64,000 bases of DNA, taken from NCBI GenBank assembly GCA_036417435.1, contig CM070899.1, positions 174,435,494 through 174,499,493 on the forward strand. The letters run 5' to 3'. The DNA is from Inia geoffrensis (taxonomy: Eukaryota; Chordata; Mammalia; Artiodactyla; Iniidae). The notes under the pieces were generated by a model. It did not search any database, was not told where the DNA came from, and saw only the letters and a list, made by a program, of their open reading frames with translations. A program made the position numbers and the translations under genes. Shown here in pieces: positions 1 through 11,131 of the stretch (the stretch's first letter is position 1; each line of letters starts with the position of its first letter).

Positions 1-2556
1 AGATTTTTTTGCTCTAGTTCTGTAAAAAATGCCATTGGTAATTTGATAGGGATTGCATTGAATCTGTAGCTTGCTTTGGGTAGTATAATCATTTTCACAA
101 TTTTGATTCTTCCAATCCAAGAAAATGGTATGTGTATCTTTCCATCTGTTGGTATCATCTTTCATTTCTTTCATCAGTGTCTTATAGTTTTCTGCATACA
201 GGTCTTTTGTCTCCCTAGGTAGGTTTATTCCTAGGTATTTTATTCTTTTTGTTGCAATGGTAAATGGGAGTGTTTCCTTAATTGCTTTTTCAGATTTTTC
301 ATCATTAATGTATAGGAATGCAAGAGATTTCTGTGCATTAATTTTGTATCCTGCAACTTTACCAGATTCATTGATTAGCTCTAGTAGTTTTCTGGTGGCA
401 TCTTTAGGATTCTCTATGTATAGTATCATGTCATCTGCAAACAGTGACACTTTTACTTCTTCTTTTCCAATTTGTATTCCTTTTATTTCTTTTTCTTCGC
501 TGATTGCCGTGGCTAGGGCTTCCAAAACTATGTTGAATAATAGTGGTGAGAGTGGACATCCTTGTCTTGTTCTTGATCTTAGAGGAAATGGTTTCAGTTT
601 TTCACCATTGAGAATGATGTTTGCTGTTGGTGTGTGGTATATGGCCTTTATTATATTGAGGTAGGTTCCCTCTATGCCCACTTTCTGGAGAGTTTTTATC
701 ATAAATGGGTGTTGAATTTTGTCTAAAGTTTTTTCTGCATCTATTGAGATGATCATATGGTTTTTATTTTTCAATTTGTTAATATGATGTATCACATTGA
801 TTGATTTGCGTATATTGAAGAATCCTTGCATTCCTGGGATAAATGCCACTTGATCGTGGTGCATGATCCTTTTAATGTGTTGTTGGATTCTGTTTGCTAG
901 TATTTTGTTGAGGATTTTTGCATCTATATTCATCAATGATTTTGGTCTGTAATTTTCTTTTTTTGTAGTATCTTTGTCTGGTTTTGGTATGAGGGTGATG
1001 GTGGCCTCATAGAATGAGTTTGGGAGTCTTCCTTCCTCTGCAATTTTTTGGAAGAGTTTGAGAAGGATGGGTGTTAACTTTTATCTAAATGTTTGATAGA
1101 ATTCACCTGTGAAGCCATCTGGTCCTGGACTTTTGTTTGTTGGAAGATTTTTAATCACAGTTTCAATTTCATTACTTGTGATTGGTCTGTTCATATTTTC
1201 TGTTTCTTCCTGGCTCAGTCTTGGAAGGTTATACCTTTCTAAGAATTTGTCCATTTCTTCCAGGTTGTCCATTTTATTGGCATAGAGTTGCTTGTAGTAG
1301 TCTCTTAGGATGCTCTGTATTTCTGCAGTGTCTGTTGTACCTTCTCCTTTTTCATTTCTAATTTTATTGATTTGAGTCCTCTCCATCTTTTTCTTGATGA
1401 GTCTGGCCAATGGTTTATCAATTTTGTTTATCTTCTCAAAGAACCAGCTTTTAGTTTTATTGATCTTTGCTATTGTTTTCTTTGTTTCTATTTCATTTAT
1501 TTCTGCTCTGATCTTTATGATTTCTTTCTTTCTGCTAGCTTTAGGTTTTGTTCGTTCTTCTTTCTCTAGCTCCTTTAGGTGTAAGGTTAGATTGTTTACT
1601 TGAGATTTTTCTTGTTTCTTGAGGTAGGCTTGTATAGTTATAAACTTCCCTCTTAGAACTGCTTTTACTGCATCCCATAGGTTTTGGGTCATCATGTTTT
1701 CATTGTCATTTGTCTCTAGGTATTTTTTGACTTCCTCTTTGATATCTTCAGTGATCTCTTGGTTATTTAGTAACGTAGTGTTTAGCCTCCATGTGTTTGT
1801 GTTTTTTACATTTTTTTTCCATGTAATTCATTTCTAATCTCATAGTGTTGTGGTCACAAAAGATGCTTGATGTGATTTCGATTTTCTTAAATTTACTGAG
1901 GCTTGATTTGTGACCCAAGATGTGATCTATCCTGGATAATGTTCCATGTGCACTTGAGAAGAAAGTGTAATCTGCTGTTTCTGGATGGAATGTCCTATAA
2001 ATATCAATTAAATCTATCTGGCCTACTGTGTCATTTAAAGCTTGTGTTTCCTTATTAATTTTCTGTTTGGATGATCTGTCCATTGGTCTAAGTGAGGTGT
2101 TAAAGTCCCCCACTATTATTGTGTTACTGTCAATTTCCTCCTCTTTTATAGCTGTTAGCAGTTGCCGTATGTATAGAGATGCTCCTATGTTGGGTGCATA
2201 TATATTTATAATTGTTATATCTTCTTGGATTGATCCCCTGATCATTATGTAGTGTCCCTTGTCTCTTGTAGCATTCTTTATTTTAAAGTCTATTTTTCTG
2301 ATATGAGTTCTGCTACTCCAGCTTTCTTTCGATTTCCATTTGAATGGAATATCTTTTTCCATCCCCTCACTTTCAGTCTGTATGTGTCCCTAGGTCTGAA
2401 ATGGGTCTCTTGTAGACAGCATATATATGGGTCTTGTTTTTGTATCTATTTAGTGAGCCTGTGTCTTTTGGTTGAAGCATTTAATCCATTCATGTTTAAG
2501 GTAATTATCGATATGTATGTTCCTATTACCGTTTTCTTAATTGTTATGGGTTTGTC
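1..2556 (-). pseudogene. L1 ORF2 remnant: endonuclease plus reverse transcriptase (partial, broken)
   Basis: ORF2p of L1 nicks target DNA and copies its RNA into the nick. The minus strand shows the endonuclease in the 199-codon open stretch 2362-1763, with the motifs GDFNTSL and RIDHILGHK that match L1 endonuclease active-site blocks. The linker before the RT domain is the 204-codon stretch 1695-1081, ending near [14 protein letters not shown], a conserved RT entry motif. The RT catalytic block reads FADDM at 441-427, so the aspartate pair is kept. Stops or frameshifts lie at about 1081, between 1763 and 1696, and near the N-terminus above 2362. The protein cannot be made in one piece. The C-terminus and Cys-rich domain lie outside the window. 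Confidence 0.92.
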
Positions 2557-2605
2557 TTTGTAGGTCCTTTTCTTCTCTTGTGTTTCCCACTTAGAGAAGT
2601 TCCTT

Positions 2606-3490
2606 TAGCATATGTTGTAAAGCTGGTTTGGTGGTGCTGAATTCTCTTACCTTTTGCTTGTCTGTAAAGCTTTTGATTTCTTCATTGAATCTGAATGAGA
2701 TCCTTGCCAGATAGAGTAATCTTGGTTGTACGTTCTTCCCTTTCATCACTTTAAATATATCATGCCACTCTCTTCTGGCTTGTAGAGTTTCTGCTGAGAA
2801 ATCAGCTGTTAACCTGATGGGAGTTCCCTTGTATGTTATTTGTCATTTTTCCCTTGTTGCTTTCAATTATTTTTCTTTGTCTTTAATTTTTGTCAATTTG
2901 ATTACTATGTGTCTCAGTGTGTTTTGTCGTGGTTTTATCCTGCCTGCCTGGGACCCTCTGTGCTTCTTGGACTTGGGTGGCTATTTCCTTTCCCATGTTA
3001 GGGGAGTTTTCGACTATAGTCTCTTCAAATATTTTCTCGGGTCCTTTCTCTCTCTATTCTCCCTCTAGGACCCCTATAATGCAAATGTTGTTGCATTTAA
3101 TGTTGTCCCAGAGGTCTTTTAGGCTGTCTTCATTTCTTTTCAGTCTTTTTTCTTTATTCTGTTCTGTGGCAGTGAATTCCACCATTCTGTCTTCCAGGTC
3201 ACTTATCTATTCTTCTGCCTCAGTTATTCTGCTATTGATTCCTTCTAGTGTATTTTTCATTTCAGTTATTGTATTGTTCATCTCTGTTTGTTCTTTAATT
3301 CTTCTAGGTCTTTGTTAAACATTTGTTGCACCTACTCAATCTTTGCCTCCATTCTTTTTCCTAGGTCCTGGATCATCTTCACTATCATTATTCTGAATTC
3401 TTTTTCTGGATAGTTGCCTATCTCCACTTCATTTAGTTGTTTTTCTGGGGTTTTATCTTGTTCCTTCATCTGGTACATAGCCCTCTGCCT
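2606..3490 (-). pseudogene. L1 ORF1 remnant (RNA-binding chaperone), broken
   Basis: ORF1p is the trimeric RNA-binding partner of ORF2p. Read on the minus strand, the interval follows the L1 ORF1 order: a glutamate- and lysine-rich coiled-coil region (about 3480-3150), then the RRM and C-terminal domain, with recognisable segments for 'GVPEE'-like, 'NFPNMGKE'-like and 'AEISAETLQA'-like blocks (about 3085-2780). The end of the frame lies close to 2606, about 50 bases before ORF2 starts, the usual L1 spacing. No long uninterrupted minus-strand frame remains, so several frameshifts or stops are present. Long plus-strand frames across this region are antisense shadows. Confidence 0.8.
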
Positions 3491-3625
3491 TTTCATCTTG
3501 TCTGTCTTTCTGTGAATGTGGCTTTTGTTTGACAGGCTGCAGGATTATAGTTCTTCTTGCTTCTGCTGTCTGCCCTCTGGTGGATGAGGCTATCTAAGAG
3601 GCTTGTGCAAGTTTCCTGATCATCT

Positions 3626-3835
3626 TTATTTTTCAAATAACATTTTTTTCTTTTATTATATACTCTTTGTAAACATCATTCTGATGGCTGTATGCTATTC
3701 CATTCAACATTCATTCAGTAGCTTTACATTGATTGTCTCTTATGCTGTCAAGTGGTATTCAGAAAGCACTGAGGGCCTAACGTTGCTAACATTGCCTTGA
3801 AGTAAAAAAGAACCTTATTTCACCCAATTTGACTA
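3626..3835. other. Short interval with no assigned feature
   Basis: AT-rich sequence between the truncated L1 5' end and the MLT1 LTR. I see no repeat family, splice signal or meaningful frame in it. Confidence 0.5.
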
Positions 3836-4279
3836 CGTGTTAGTTTTCTATTGCTCTGTAACAAATTACTACAAACCTGATAACCTAAACTAATACACAC
3901 TTACTATCTTACAGTTCTAGAGGTCAGAAATCCAAACTTAGTGTCTTTGCGCTAAAGTCAAGGTGTTGGCAGGACTGGTTCCTTCTGGAGGCTTCAGGAA
4001 GAAAAATTTCCTTGCCATTTTCAGTTGTTAGAGGCTGCATGCATTTCGCGGCTCCTGGCCCCTTCTTCTCATCATTCCAACCTCTGCTTCTATCATCACA
4101 TCTTCTACTAATTCTGACCCCTGCCTTCTTCTTATAAGGCCCATTGTGATCCAGGATCTCCCCATGTCATGGTCCTTAATTTAATCACATCTACAAAGTC
4201 TTTCACCTATATGGTGGTTGACAGGTTTTTGTAATTAGGACATGGACATCTTTGGGAGGCCATTATTCTGCCTACCACA
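3836..4279 (-). mobile_element. MLT1-type ERVL-MaLR LTR, antisense
   Basis: The plus strand begins with the reverse of the MLT1 3' end (TGTTAGTTTTCTATTGCT followed by AACAAATTACTACAAA). It ends with the reverse of the MLT1 5' end, including CATTATTCTGCCTACCACA at 4261-4279. The whole LTR appears present at about 444 bp with small deletions. It fits the MLT1A/B subfamily from memory. No internal MaLR sequence flanks it, so it is a solo LTR. Divergence is high, as expected for an insertion predating placental orders. Confidence 0.88.
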
Positions 4280-4603
4280 GGCTGAATCAAATGTGAGATG
4301 CATCACACACTCCCCATTAAACTGTGACATGCCCTTGACCTTAAGACACATCCCAATTTCCATGATATTAAAATGTGACCCAGTGTGTATCTTTGTGTAT
4401 TTCACCACAAAATCCAGACTGCATTAAACACTTGTAGGAATTAGTTTCTGTGCTGTGCTAGAGACAGTGCATACTGTGATGAATTTTAATGACTTAGCCC
4501 TCCAGTGGATAGACCTCAGTTCATGCAGCCAGTCTTGTATTGTGGAGCATTGGGGTTCTTACCATTTTTTGCTGTTATAATTGGCCCCATTATGAACATA
4601 GTA

Positions 4604-4847
4604 ATGGTAACAGCAAACATTTATTAAATTCACTGGGAGAAGTGATTTACACTTACTACCTCATTTAATCCTCATGAAGACCCTATGAGGTACTAAAATT
4701 ATCTCCATGTCATAGTTGAGGAAGATGAGGCACAGAATTTAAGCAGCTTGCTCAGTATCATGCATTTAGTCAGTGGTGGAGTAAGGATATCCAGCCCAGG
4801 CTCTCCAGAGATCATACACTTAACCTCTAGGCCATGCTGCCTCTCTG
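4604..4847 (-). repeat. MIR SINE, antisense
   Basis: Near-complete MIR in reverse: CATTTAATCCTCATGAAGA, then ACCCTATGAGGTACT, GAGGCACAGAATTTAAG and a 'GCCATGCTGCCTCT' end at about 4834-4846 match the MIR consensus read backwards. It is an ancient tRNA-derived SINE shared by mammals. Confidence 0.85.
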
Positions 4848-5295
4848 TGTGTAAAAGGGGCTTGCTTAATGCACTGTATGTTGCAGTGTAGGAGGATGTG
4901 TAGCTAAGGGCATACATTATGTCCTTAGAACAGATTCCCCAAAGTAGAATCAAATGAAAGCAATAAATAGTTTAAAAGCACTTAACAAATATTGCCAAAA
5001 TCATTGCCCAAAGATGTACACCAATTTATGTAGCTGTCATTGCTATTGTCTTTTTTTAGCAAAGATAATAATGACAGTACCTATTATCTGTTTTGTTCTT
5101 GCAGAAAATATACACCAGTTATTATATGTTTTGTGGACACAAACACTCTTCCTCATACATTACCTGGGATTTAGCTTTTAAACTTTTTGTTTATAGAAAG
5201 AGAATAGGATAAAATGGGGATTAAATTCTAGAAATTCATTGTTATATGGAATGCCAAGTGACTGTGACTCAAGGCAATAAAACGATTAAAATCAA
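4848..5295. other. Single-copy AT-rich interval, nothing recognised
   Basis: No repeat or coding signal is apparent between the MIR and the first CHR SINE. Confidence 0.4.
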
Positions 5296-5310
5296 GAGAA
5301 AAGTAGATGA

Positions 5311-5519
5311 GGGCTTCCCTGGTGACGCAGTGGTTGAGAGTCCGCCTGCCGATGCAGGGGACGCGGGTTCGTGCCCCAGTCTGGGAGGATCCCGCGTGCC
5401 GCGGAGCGGCTGGTCCCGTGAGCCATGGCCGCTGGGCCTGCGCGTCTGGAGCCTGTGTTCCGCGGCGGGAGGGGCCACAGCAGTGAGGGGCCCGCGTCCC
5501 GCAAAAAAAAAAAAAAAAA
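5311..5519 (+). mobile_element. CHR-family SINE (tRNA-Glu-derived), sense
   Basis: Starts GGGCTTCCCTGG and ends in a 17-A run (5503-5519). The internal A-box- and B-box-like region (TGGTTGAGAGTCC and GGTTCGTGCCC) shows its tRNA ancestry. A perfect 15-bp target-site duplication, GAGAAAAGTAGATGA, lies at 5296-5310 and 5521-5535, proving L1-type target-primed insertion. Long frames on both strands here are chance products of the GC-rich SINE. Confidence 0.96.
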
Positions 5520-5535
5520 GGAGAAAAGTAGATGA

Positions 5536-6599
5536 AAATCAGGAGGCCTTGATGATAAAGCAAACCTGTCACTCCATATATTGTATAATTAAACAATAAT
5601 TGAGTTGACTGTTTACACCTCATGTCTTCATACAGAGGATCTGGGCCAAGAGTTCCATTCTCCTGAGACAGTCAGTCTTTACTCATCTAGCAGAATGGTC
5701 TATTTTTCAAAAACTTATCTTCTGTATTCCTCCATCATCCTCTTCGGGTCTTAAACTGAGCATTTTTTTCTTTTGACCTTTTACTATATGGATTTCATTT
5801 TGTGTTTACCTGTCTGGCTTCTCTCAGTAATTTTCAAAAAGACACTTGATTTTGACCAAAACCCATCTCGTTATACATGAATGAATAACATGCTTAAAAA
5901 TCTTTTTTAAAATCAGGTTCACTGTCTTGAAATAAAATAGCAGAGAACAAATATTCAAATAAGCATGTTTTTCTTAATTTTTAATAAATTTTGATGAAAC
6001 TACTATCTCTTTGGAAGAATTGAATATGCCTTTGGTTCTACATCAAATTTAATGTTTGCTGAACATTCCTAAGCATAGATTCTGTGATTTATGATAAATT
6101 TTTATTGCATGAATATGGGCTACAGACATAAATGTTTGCACTGTTGAATACTATCACTAAGATTTTTAAATAAGATACAGAAAATGTAATCTAATCGAAG
6201 GCAAAGAAAGTAATAGTATAAAGTGGTAACCATATGAAAAAAACAATCCCATGAAAGGATTCTATGTGGACCATAAACAAAATTTCAATTAACAATCTTA
6301 ATAAAAGAATTCATGATGAACACTGTGCTCAATTTTCTTTAGTATTCTAAATAATGGCTGATATTTAGACATTTATGTGCAGATGTGACTGTTCTATATT
6401 AATAAAAATGAAGAGAAACGGTAAAACTGTGATTATAAAGATGATCAATACCTTGGCAAAATAGATTCTATGAGTAAAATATTAGCTTTTTTGATAATAG
6501 AAAAGCAAAAACTAAGAATACCCTATCCTGCTGCTGGTGCTGTAGGGCACTATTGAAAATGTCCTCAGAGAGAAAGAAATCAGTAGAAAGGACTCATTT
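5536..6599. other. AT-rich interval without recognised elements
   Basis: About 1 kb of AT-rich DNA. I see no repeat family, splice-bounded frame or strong composition change. Confidence 0.4.
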
Positions 6600-6613
6600 A
6601 AAGATAGCAGAGA

Positions 6614-6824
6614 GGGCTTCCCTGGTGGCGCAGTGGTTGAGGGTCCGCCTGCCGATGCAGGGGACATGGGTTCGTGCCCCGGTCCGGGAAGATCCCACGT
6701 GCCGCGGAGCGGCTGGGCCCGTGAGCCATGGCCGCTGAGGCTGCGCGTCCGGAGCCTGTGCTCCACGACGGGAGGGGCCACAGCAGTGAGAGGCCCGCGT
6801 ACCGCATAAAAAAAAAAAAAAAAA
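6614..6824 (+). mobile_element. CHR-family SINE, sense
   Basis: Full-length copy starting GGGCTTCCCTGGTGGCGCAG with an A-tail ending at 6824. The target-site duplication is AAAGATAGCAGAGA (6600-6613) against AAAGATAGTAGAGA (6822-6835), differing at one base. This is the same subfamily as the copy at 5311. Confidence 0.95.
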
Positions 6825-6952
6825 GATAGTAGAGAATTATAGGAACAAGGCCCTTCATGTTTCAGGAGAGGACTAAGACAATGCAATGGTAATGGAGTTT
6901 GTCTCTGAGTAGGTTATAATTTTTACTCTGAGGATTGGAGAAAGGACAGGGA

Positions 6953-7263
6953 CAGAGCTGTGCTGTCAGTGTGGCAGCCACTAGCCCTGTGTTGCTGTTG
7001 AGCACTTGGAATGTGGCTAGTCTGGAATAAGGTGCATGTAAAATACACACCAGTTTTTGAAGTTTGAGTACAAAAATAGAATGTATGATAACATTAATAA
7101 TTTTATATTAATTACATGTTGAAATGAAAATATCTTGGGTATAATGGCTTAATAAAATATATTATTAAAATTAATTTCACTTACTTTCACTTTTTAATGT
7201 GGCTACTAGACACTTCTAAAATTATGTTGATGGCTCACACTCTATTTCTACTGGACAATGCTG
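6953..7263 (+). mobile_element. hAT-Charlie-type nonautonomous DNA transposon
   Basis: Left end CAGAGCTGTGCTGTCAGT and right end ACTGGACAATGCTG form the degenerate terminal inverted repeats of the hAT MITE group that includes MER5, MER33 and MER58. The body contains 'GCCACTAGCC', 'GAGCACTTGGAATGTGGCTA' and 'GTGGCTACTAGA', typical of these elements. I am unsure of the exact subfamily. Confidence 0.75.
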
Positions 7264-7414
7264 GTTTATAGAGAAAACCTTGCAGAGAAGAGGGGGTTAA
7301 ACAAAATCTGATTCTCTCCATATTTTTTAAAAGTAGAAAACCAGGTGATTTTCAGCACAAGAGAGAAGTTAGATGCTTGAGGAGAGAGATGGCTGACAAA
7401 GCTATCTGATATGT

Positions 7415-7560
7415 TGACCATTCATTCATTCATCTATTTGAATTTGCTGAGCCCCTATTATGTGCCAGGTACCCAAGACACAGAGATAAACAAAATGGAC
7501 AAGAAACCATCCTTGCTGTCATGCAGCTTCCATACTAGTGAGGAGAGAGAGAAGATAGAT
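7415..7560 (+). repeat. Ancient interspersed repeat fragment (L2-like or related)
   Basis: The segment with CATTCATTCAT, 'GCTGAGCCCCTATTATGTGCC', 'ACCCAAGACACAGAGATAAAC' and 'CATGCAGCTTCCATACTAGT' follows a widely dispersed ancient mammalian repeat pattern. The same pattern recurs at 41380, 45650 and 48640. I could not assign the family with certainty. Confidence 0.5.
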
Positions 7561-7920
7561 ATATTTTAAGCTAGGTATGGATTTCAAGTTGAATGTTTAG
7601 TTATAAAAGAGACAGTCCTCATAAAATGCTTAGAGAAAATGTTAACCTTTTTTGAGCAGTAGGATATTATTAGTCAGATAATGAAGGATATAAGAGTTTA
7701 TGATGATCTTTGTTTCTAAACTTCAAATTTGGTAATAATCAGTTCTGGGTAGATATTTATAATACACACACATGTGTAAGTAAATAAGACTGCTCTCCAA
7801 AACAGTTAATTTTCCTGAAGGACAAAACAGTCTCACCGTTCTTAAATCGTGCATACTAATTTGAACTTGAAGTCACACGATGGTTTTCACAGTAAAACCT
7901 GGACGTAAATGTCTAAATAC

Positions 7921-8110
7921 GGGCTTCCCTGGTGGCGCAGTTGTTGAGAGTCCGCCTGCCGATGTAGGGGACGCGGGTTCGTGTCCCGGTCCGGGAGGAT
8001 TCCGCGTGCCGCGGAGCGGCTGGGCCCGTGAGCCATGGCCGCTGAGCCTGCGTGTCCGGAGCCTGTGTTCCGCGTCAGGAGAGGCCACAACAGTGAGAGG
8101 CCCACGTACC

Positions 8111-8145
<35 letters not shown>
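7921..8145 (+). mobile_element. CHR-family SINE, sense, long A-tail
   Basis: Starts GGGCTTCCCTGGTGGCGCAG and ends in an uninterrupted A run of about 33 (8113-8145), the longest tail of the set. The target-site duplication is GTCTAAATAC at 7911-7920 and 8146-8155. The long pure tail suggests a relatively recent insertion. Confidence 0.95.
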
Positions 8146-8149
<4 letters not shown>

Positions 8150-8155
8150 AAATAC

Positions 8156-10894
8156 CAGTCACTGTTCATATCATGCCTTAAAATTCTTATTATTTCTAGG
8201 GGACCAAAATATCTGCCTTTAGTGGAAGTTCCCAGTATTTTTTATCCTCAAACTCCTAGGATGTTGAAACAAAAAGAAACATCAGCATGCATGCAACCCA
8301 GGGATTTTGTAACTTTTTCAAAATAAAGTGTATGAATTCCCTGCAGTATCTACCTTACCTACATCTCCTTGCAGGTTTATGTTTTGTCTTAAAAACTTGT
8401 GGGAATTTTGCATTATACTCTATAGTATAGACACATTTGTTTAATGTAAATTTTTAAAAAATGATTCTGCCCCCCATCCTTCAACCAAAGATAACATTTC
8501 AAAAGATGAGTCTTCTCTCTTCTGCAACTTTGAGCATCCCTGGCACCCTGTTGCACAGCCCTAGGTACTATAAAATCCAGATAAATCCAAACCAGCAGAG
8601 CTCTCTGTTCCTGGAACCTAAGTGGGAAGTGTCCTTTCTCCACCTTTGTTGGAGGCAAGTCCAGCGTAGAGACAGAAACCCAGGATGGTGAAACAGTTCT
8701 CCTGGGGCATGTCAAAGCTGGTTTCAGAGCCAGTACTGGAACTCAGGACTCTCTTCCTGGCCTGTAGGCTGCGCTGCCACAGCAGAGGCATAACCACAGA
8801 CTTCTGAGCAATTTGTCACTCAAGGGATTCCTCACCTCAAGAAGTATTTGGGAATAACAAGGACCCATGGAAAATATGATTAAAGGAAGACGGGCAGCTG
8901 TGGCCCTCAGCTTTTCCTGGCAGTCAGTAGTGGTGCCAGGAAAGAAGCCAGAGGAAAGGAGCCAGGCAAGAACTCAGAGGCTGGTGCTGGGGAGGAAAAG
9001 TGTTTGCTCAAAGTCTGGCGTCTGGCTTTGCGGCTGCCTAATGAGCAGCACTTGGGAGGCAGGAAGACAGGGCCCGTTGGCGGCCTGCGCCATAGACAGA
9101 GAATTCGTTTCAGAGACCAAAGGATCCTTTTATCTTGAAGTCACAGGTTTTTTTCATAACTGAGTTTTTCCCTTAAGGCATTCCTTAGTCTTATTTCAGT
9201 CTTAAAGAAAACTCAAGGAAAAAATGATTCATTGAAACAAAATATTTATTTCTATTTCTTAGAGGAGGCAAAAGCTGGCATTCACTTTTGGTGAACTGCT
9301 ATGAAGAAGGAAAGTTTAGGCAAAACCTAGCTGAAATGGTTTGACACCCTCGTTAAAGAAGCTGTTTTATTAGATGGCAGATTTCCAGAAATCTAGCAAT
9401 ATATAGGGGAAAAAAGGTGAAAATGGTTTGCATATTTTTAAAGACACTCTTTGTGTATCTGTTCTGAGATGCTAGAATCTTATTCATGTGCATCATTGAA
9501 TGTTTTTGAGACATCAGTTCAAGTGTATGGTGATTCCCTTATTTACACAGTTACCAAAATAAGATTTCTTTTATAGGTATCGTCTTTAAGTTACTCTTCT
9601 GCATACCACGTTTTAAGTTAAATTCCTAAAACTAAAATCTTTCTTTCCCTTCATCAGGGAGAATTATTAAAAATAATGAATAAACTATTTAATATTTCAC
9701 TGAGCTCTCTGCTCTAATTGCTTCTTAATTACCATTCCTTAACTTATTATTTTTCATAGTGCATAAAGCCATGAATTAAATTTTATATATATTCCTATTA
9801 TATTTATATCATTCATATTTATGTATGTGTGTTTTATGTATATTTATACATGTATAATATGTATATTTTATACATGTATATAAAATCTCCACAGGGAAGC
9901 CCTTAAGAGATGGAAGAGTCAAATGAATAAATAAATAAAAACCCGCAGAGCTACAGTCCACTTGGGCGTCTGTAAACCTGAATTATGTCATTTTAAGTAT
10001 ATGATATAAGTTTTAGGTATTCCAATCTTTTCTTTCTGTAGAGTCTCTTTAAAAGAAGACTGCTCTACTTGTACCAACTGTTGAGTAATTTCTTCCTTCT
10101 GATTTTGGTTACTTTTTTGTTAAAATAAATACTCAAGCCTGTCTATTTGTGGAGACAGATAATAGAAACTTTAATTTTAGCAATAATTATTGCATTGCAA
10201 TAATAATAAATTTATTCAATTATAGATTATTTTTCCACCAATTCCACATAGTATAATTTTTTCTGACAGAAATACAAAACAACTAAACTAAATAATTTGG
10301 TTATCATGACATGCTTTGGTTTATAAATAAATACTAGAATTATTTGTGATTGTAAGAAAATTGAAATTTTAAAATTTGAGTTTAGAAGATTCAAAATTCA
10401 GAATCTAGAGAACAGATATATAAAGAAATATATTTTAAATGATAGAAGTAATCATACTCTGTAATTCCATTAGAAATGATTAGGCAAAAGTACTTTTAAT
10501 TTGCAAGTGGATTAAGATTATTTTGCTCTATTTTCTTGAGGTGATGCTGTCATGAAAACTTTCTTAATATAAACAAAATAATTTTCAATTCAAAATTAAA
10601 ACAACTTTTCCTACATCATATAGTAAGGGAATATAGAGTCAGAATTATTAGTTGTTTCTAGTTTCAGCTAATTACAATATTTATATTTTAATGAGAAAGC
10701 CATTCATCTGTTCAAAAAAACTTTTTTGTGAACACTGACTCTGGGACCAGTGTTATCCTTGGCAAAAACTTTAAAAGGAGAAATGATATTTGTTCTGTTA
10801 AAAGGAGAAAACTTTTTTTTCTATAAAAGGAAAATAGATTTATGATAATTATTCTAAATCTCAGTGCAATGTAAAGTTCTAGGATTGTAGTAAG
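8156..10894. other. Mostly single-copy, with an AT-rich palindromic patch near 9780-9890
   Basis: No coding exon is recognised. A MIR-end-like patch, 'GCCAGTACTGGAACTCAGGACT', lies near 8730-8780. Around 9778-9890 the sequence is almost pure A/T, with repeated TATACATGTATA palindromes. The rest appears single-copy. Confidence 0.4.
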
Positions 10895-10909
10895 GGATAA
10901 TCTTCTTTT

Positions 10910-11116
10910 TTTTTTTTTTTTTGCGGTACGCGGGCCTCTCACTGTTGTGGCCTCTCCCATTGTGGAGCACAGGCTCCGGACGTGCAGGCTCAGCGCCCAT
11001 GGCTCATGGGCCCAGCCGCTCCGCGGCATGTGGGATCCTCCCGGACCGGGGCACGAACCCGTGTCCCCTGCATCAGCGGGCGGACTCTCAACCACTGCGC
11101 CACCAGGGAAGCCCCA
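10910..11116 (-). mobile_element. CHR-family SINE, antisense
   Basis: The plus strand shows a T-run, then GCGGTACGCGGGCCTCTCAC, and ends CACCAGGGAAGCCCC, so this is a reversed CHR SINE. The 15-bp target-site duplication GGATAATCTTCTTTT lies at 10895-10909 and 11117-11131. The plus- and minus-strand frames through it are spurious. Confidence 0.95.
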
Positions 11117-11131
11117 GGATAATCTTCTTTT

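Larger units (their letters stand above)
1..3625 (-). mobile_element. LINE-1 element, antisense; 3' end outside window, 5' end truncated in the 5' UTR
   Basis: Read on the minus strand this is a contiguous L1: a 5' UTR fragment from about 3625 to 3500, ORF1 from about 3490 to 2606, then ORF2 from about 2556 running off the left edge. The sequence resembles the cetartiodactyl L1 lineage. It has only scattered stops and frameshifts, so it is a moderately young but inactive copy. The 3' UTR, poly(A) and left target-site duplication are missing because the window starts inside ORF2, just past the reverse-transcriptase active site. Confidence 0.93.

Noticed and set aside
2028..3318. Plus-strand hydrophobic frames of 74-133 codons
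   Set aside because: They are antisense to L1 ORF1/ORF2; U-rich antisense always gives Phe/Leu/Ser-rich membrane-like peptides.
7880..8326. 148-codon plus-strand frame
   Set aside because: It runs through the CHR SINE and its A-tail (poly-lysine). No independent coding signal.
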